Of a DNA stretch of 6,083 nt, positions 5,983 to 6,083 are shown one piece after another (within the stretch, counting starts at the first letter, position 1; each line of letters opens with the position of its first letter). The notes beneath the pieces are model-generated. The model ran no database searches, was not told the DNA's origin, and saw nothing but the letters and a program-made list of their open reading frames with translations. Origin of the DNA: Candidatus Krumholzibacteriia bacterium (GTDB lineage Bacteria; Krumholzibacteriota; Krumholzibacteriia; Krumholzibacteriales; Krumholzibacteriaceae). The position numbers and the translations under genes were made by a program. Where the stretch lies: the NCBI GenBank assembly GCA_026387805.1, contig JAPLKY010000102.1:1-6083 (forward strand), read 5' to 3'.

Positions 5983-6011
5983 TTGACAGTATATCCGAGG
6001 CATGGTATCCT
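5983..6011 (+). promoter_or_regulatory. Sigma70-like promoter for the right-edge gene
   Basis: TTGACA (5983-5988) is a perfect -35 box, and TATCCT (6006-6011, four of six consensus bases including T1, A2 and T6) follows after exactly 17 bases. Transcription would start near 6018, giving a leader of about 20 bases before the ATG at 6037. This is the only convincing promoter I see in the window and it serves the right-edge gene, not the ars genes. Confidence 0.6.
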
Positions 6012-6044
6012 TTCTAAAAACGAGAGGAGGATTCCTATGCCTCG
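5996..6044 (+). repeat. 8-bp inverted repeat spanning promoter spacer and start codon
   Basis: CGAGGCAT (5996-6003) is the exact reverse complement of ATGCCTCG (6037-6044). The left arm lies between the -35 and -10 boxes, upstream of the predicted transcript start. The right arm contains the ATG. A transcript from the gene's own promoter would lack the left arm, but read-through RNA from the ars operon would contain both and could fold over the start codon. The pairing is seen directly; the regulatory role is inferred by analogy with insertion sequences that avoid activation by external transcription. Confidence 0.45.
6024..6030 (+). promoter_or_regulatory. Strong ribosome binding site of the right-edge gene
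   Basis: GAGGAGG lies six bases before the ATG at 6037, a near-ideal Shine-Dalgarno that supports this start despite the very short visible coding stretch. Confidence 0.65.
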
Positions 6045-6083
6045 AGGTCCACATGCCGTTTCGATCACATTGAGCGATGAAGC
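6037..6083 (+). CDS. 5' end of a probable IS630-type transposase (truncated by window edge)
   Basis: Only 15 full codons are visible (MPRGPHAVSITLSDE). The pattern of a short basic/proline leader followed by a strand-like stretch and LSDEA resembles the N-termini of IS630-family transposases, where L-S/T-x-E-E opens the DNA-binding helices. Its own promoter, strong RBS and a start-codon-masking inverted repeat fit a mobile-element gene. The intergenic DNA just upstream (5942-5982) may hold the element's left end; candidate TA dinucleotides exist, but with the right end outside the window the terminal repeats cannot be confirmed. A helix-turn-helix regulator or antitoxin is an alternative. That a coding region starts here is fairly sure; its identity is tentative. 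Confidence 0.45.
   Translation, partial: MPRGPHAVSITLSDE

Overview
The window carries most of one long plus-strand arsenic-resistance (ars) operon, followed by the start of a separately promoted gene that is probably an insertion-sequence transposase. The DNA is moderately GC-rich. A lipoprotein with a lipobox, an ArsA/ArsD pair and a MacB-type ABC module suggest a Gram-negative bacterium. The sequence does not fix the phylum.

Layout, all on the + strand: (1) the 3' part of a gene fusing the C-terminal half of ArsD, the arsenite metallochaperone, to an AhpD-like CXXC domain; (2) arsA, the two-halved arsenite-activated ATPase, with all three family metal-site cysteines; (3) a possible tiny single-span membrane protein; (4) a lipoprotein with two thioredoxin-like segments, a Cys-Cys pair and a C-terminal tail with three evenly spaced CGP units; (5) an FtsX/MacB-type ABC permease with a Cys-Cys pair in its periplasmic domain; (6) its ATPase; (7) an ArsR repressor with the ELCVC metalloid-sensing motif; (8) arsC, a thioredoxin-coupled arsenate reductase, overlapping arsR by 25 bases. 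The junctions are tight (overlaps or about 3 to 17 bases) except after arsA, where 135 bases separate it from the lipoprotein. No internal promoter or terminator is visible, so co-transcription from a promoter left of the window is likely.

The expected chemistry is as follows. ArsC reduces arsenate to arsenite. The ArsD-type domain hands arsenite to ArsA. ArsR senses arsenite and derepresses the operon. No ArsB or Acr3 pump, the usual membrane partner of ArsA, lies in the window. Downstream of arsA there is instead a thiol-rich lipoprotein plus an ABC permease/ATPase pair. This lipoprotein-ABC module inside an ars operon is the most interesting feature: it may be an envelope arm of metalloid (or arsenical-thiol) handling, supplementing or replacing ArsB/Acr3. 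That role is inferred from position and cysteine content.

Right of arsC, 95 bases of intergenic DNA hold a strong sigma70-like promoter, a good ribosome binding site and an inverted repeat that would hide the next start codon in read-through transcripts. The final 47 bases open a reading frame resembling the N-terminus of an IS630-type transposase, so the operon's right flank is probably a mobile-element boundary.
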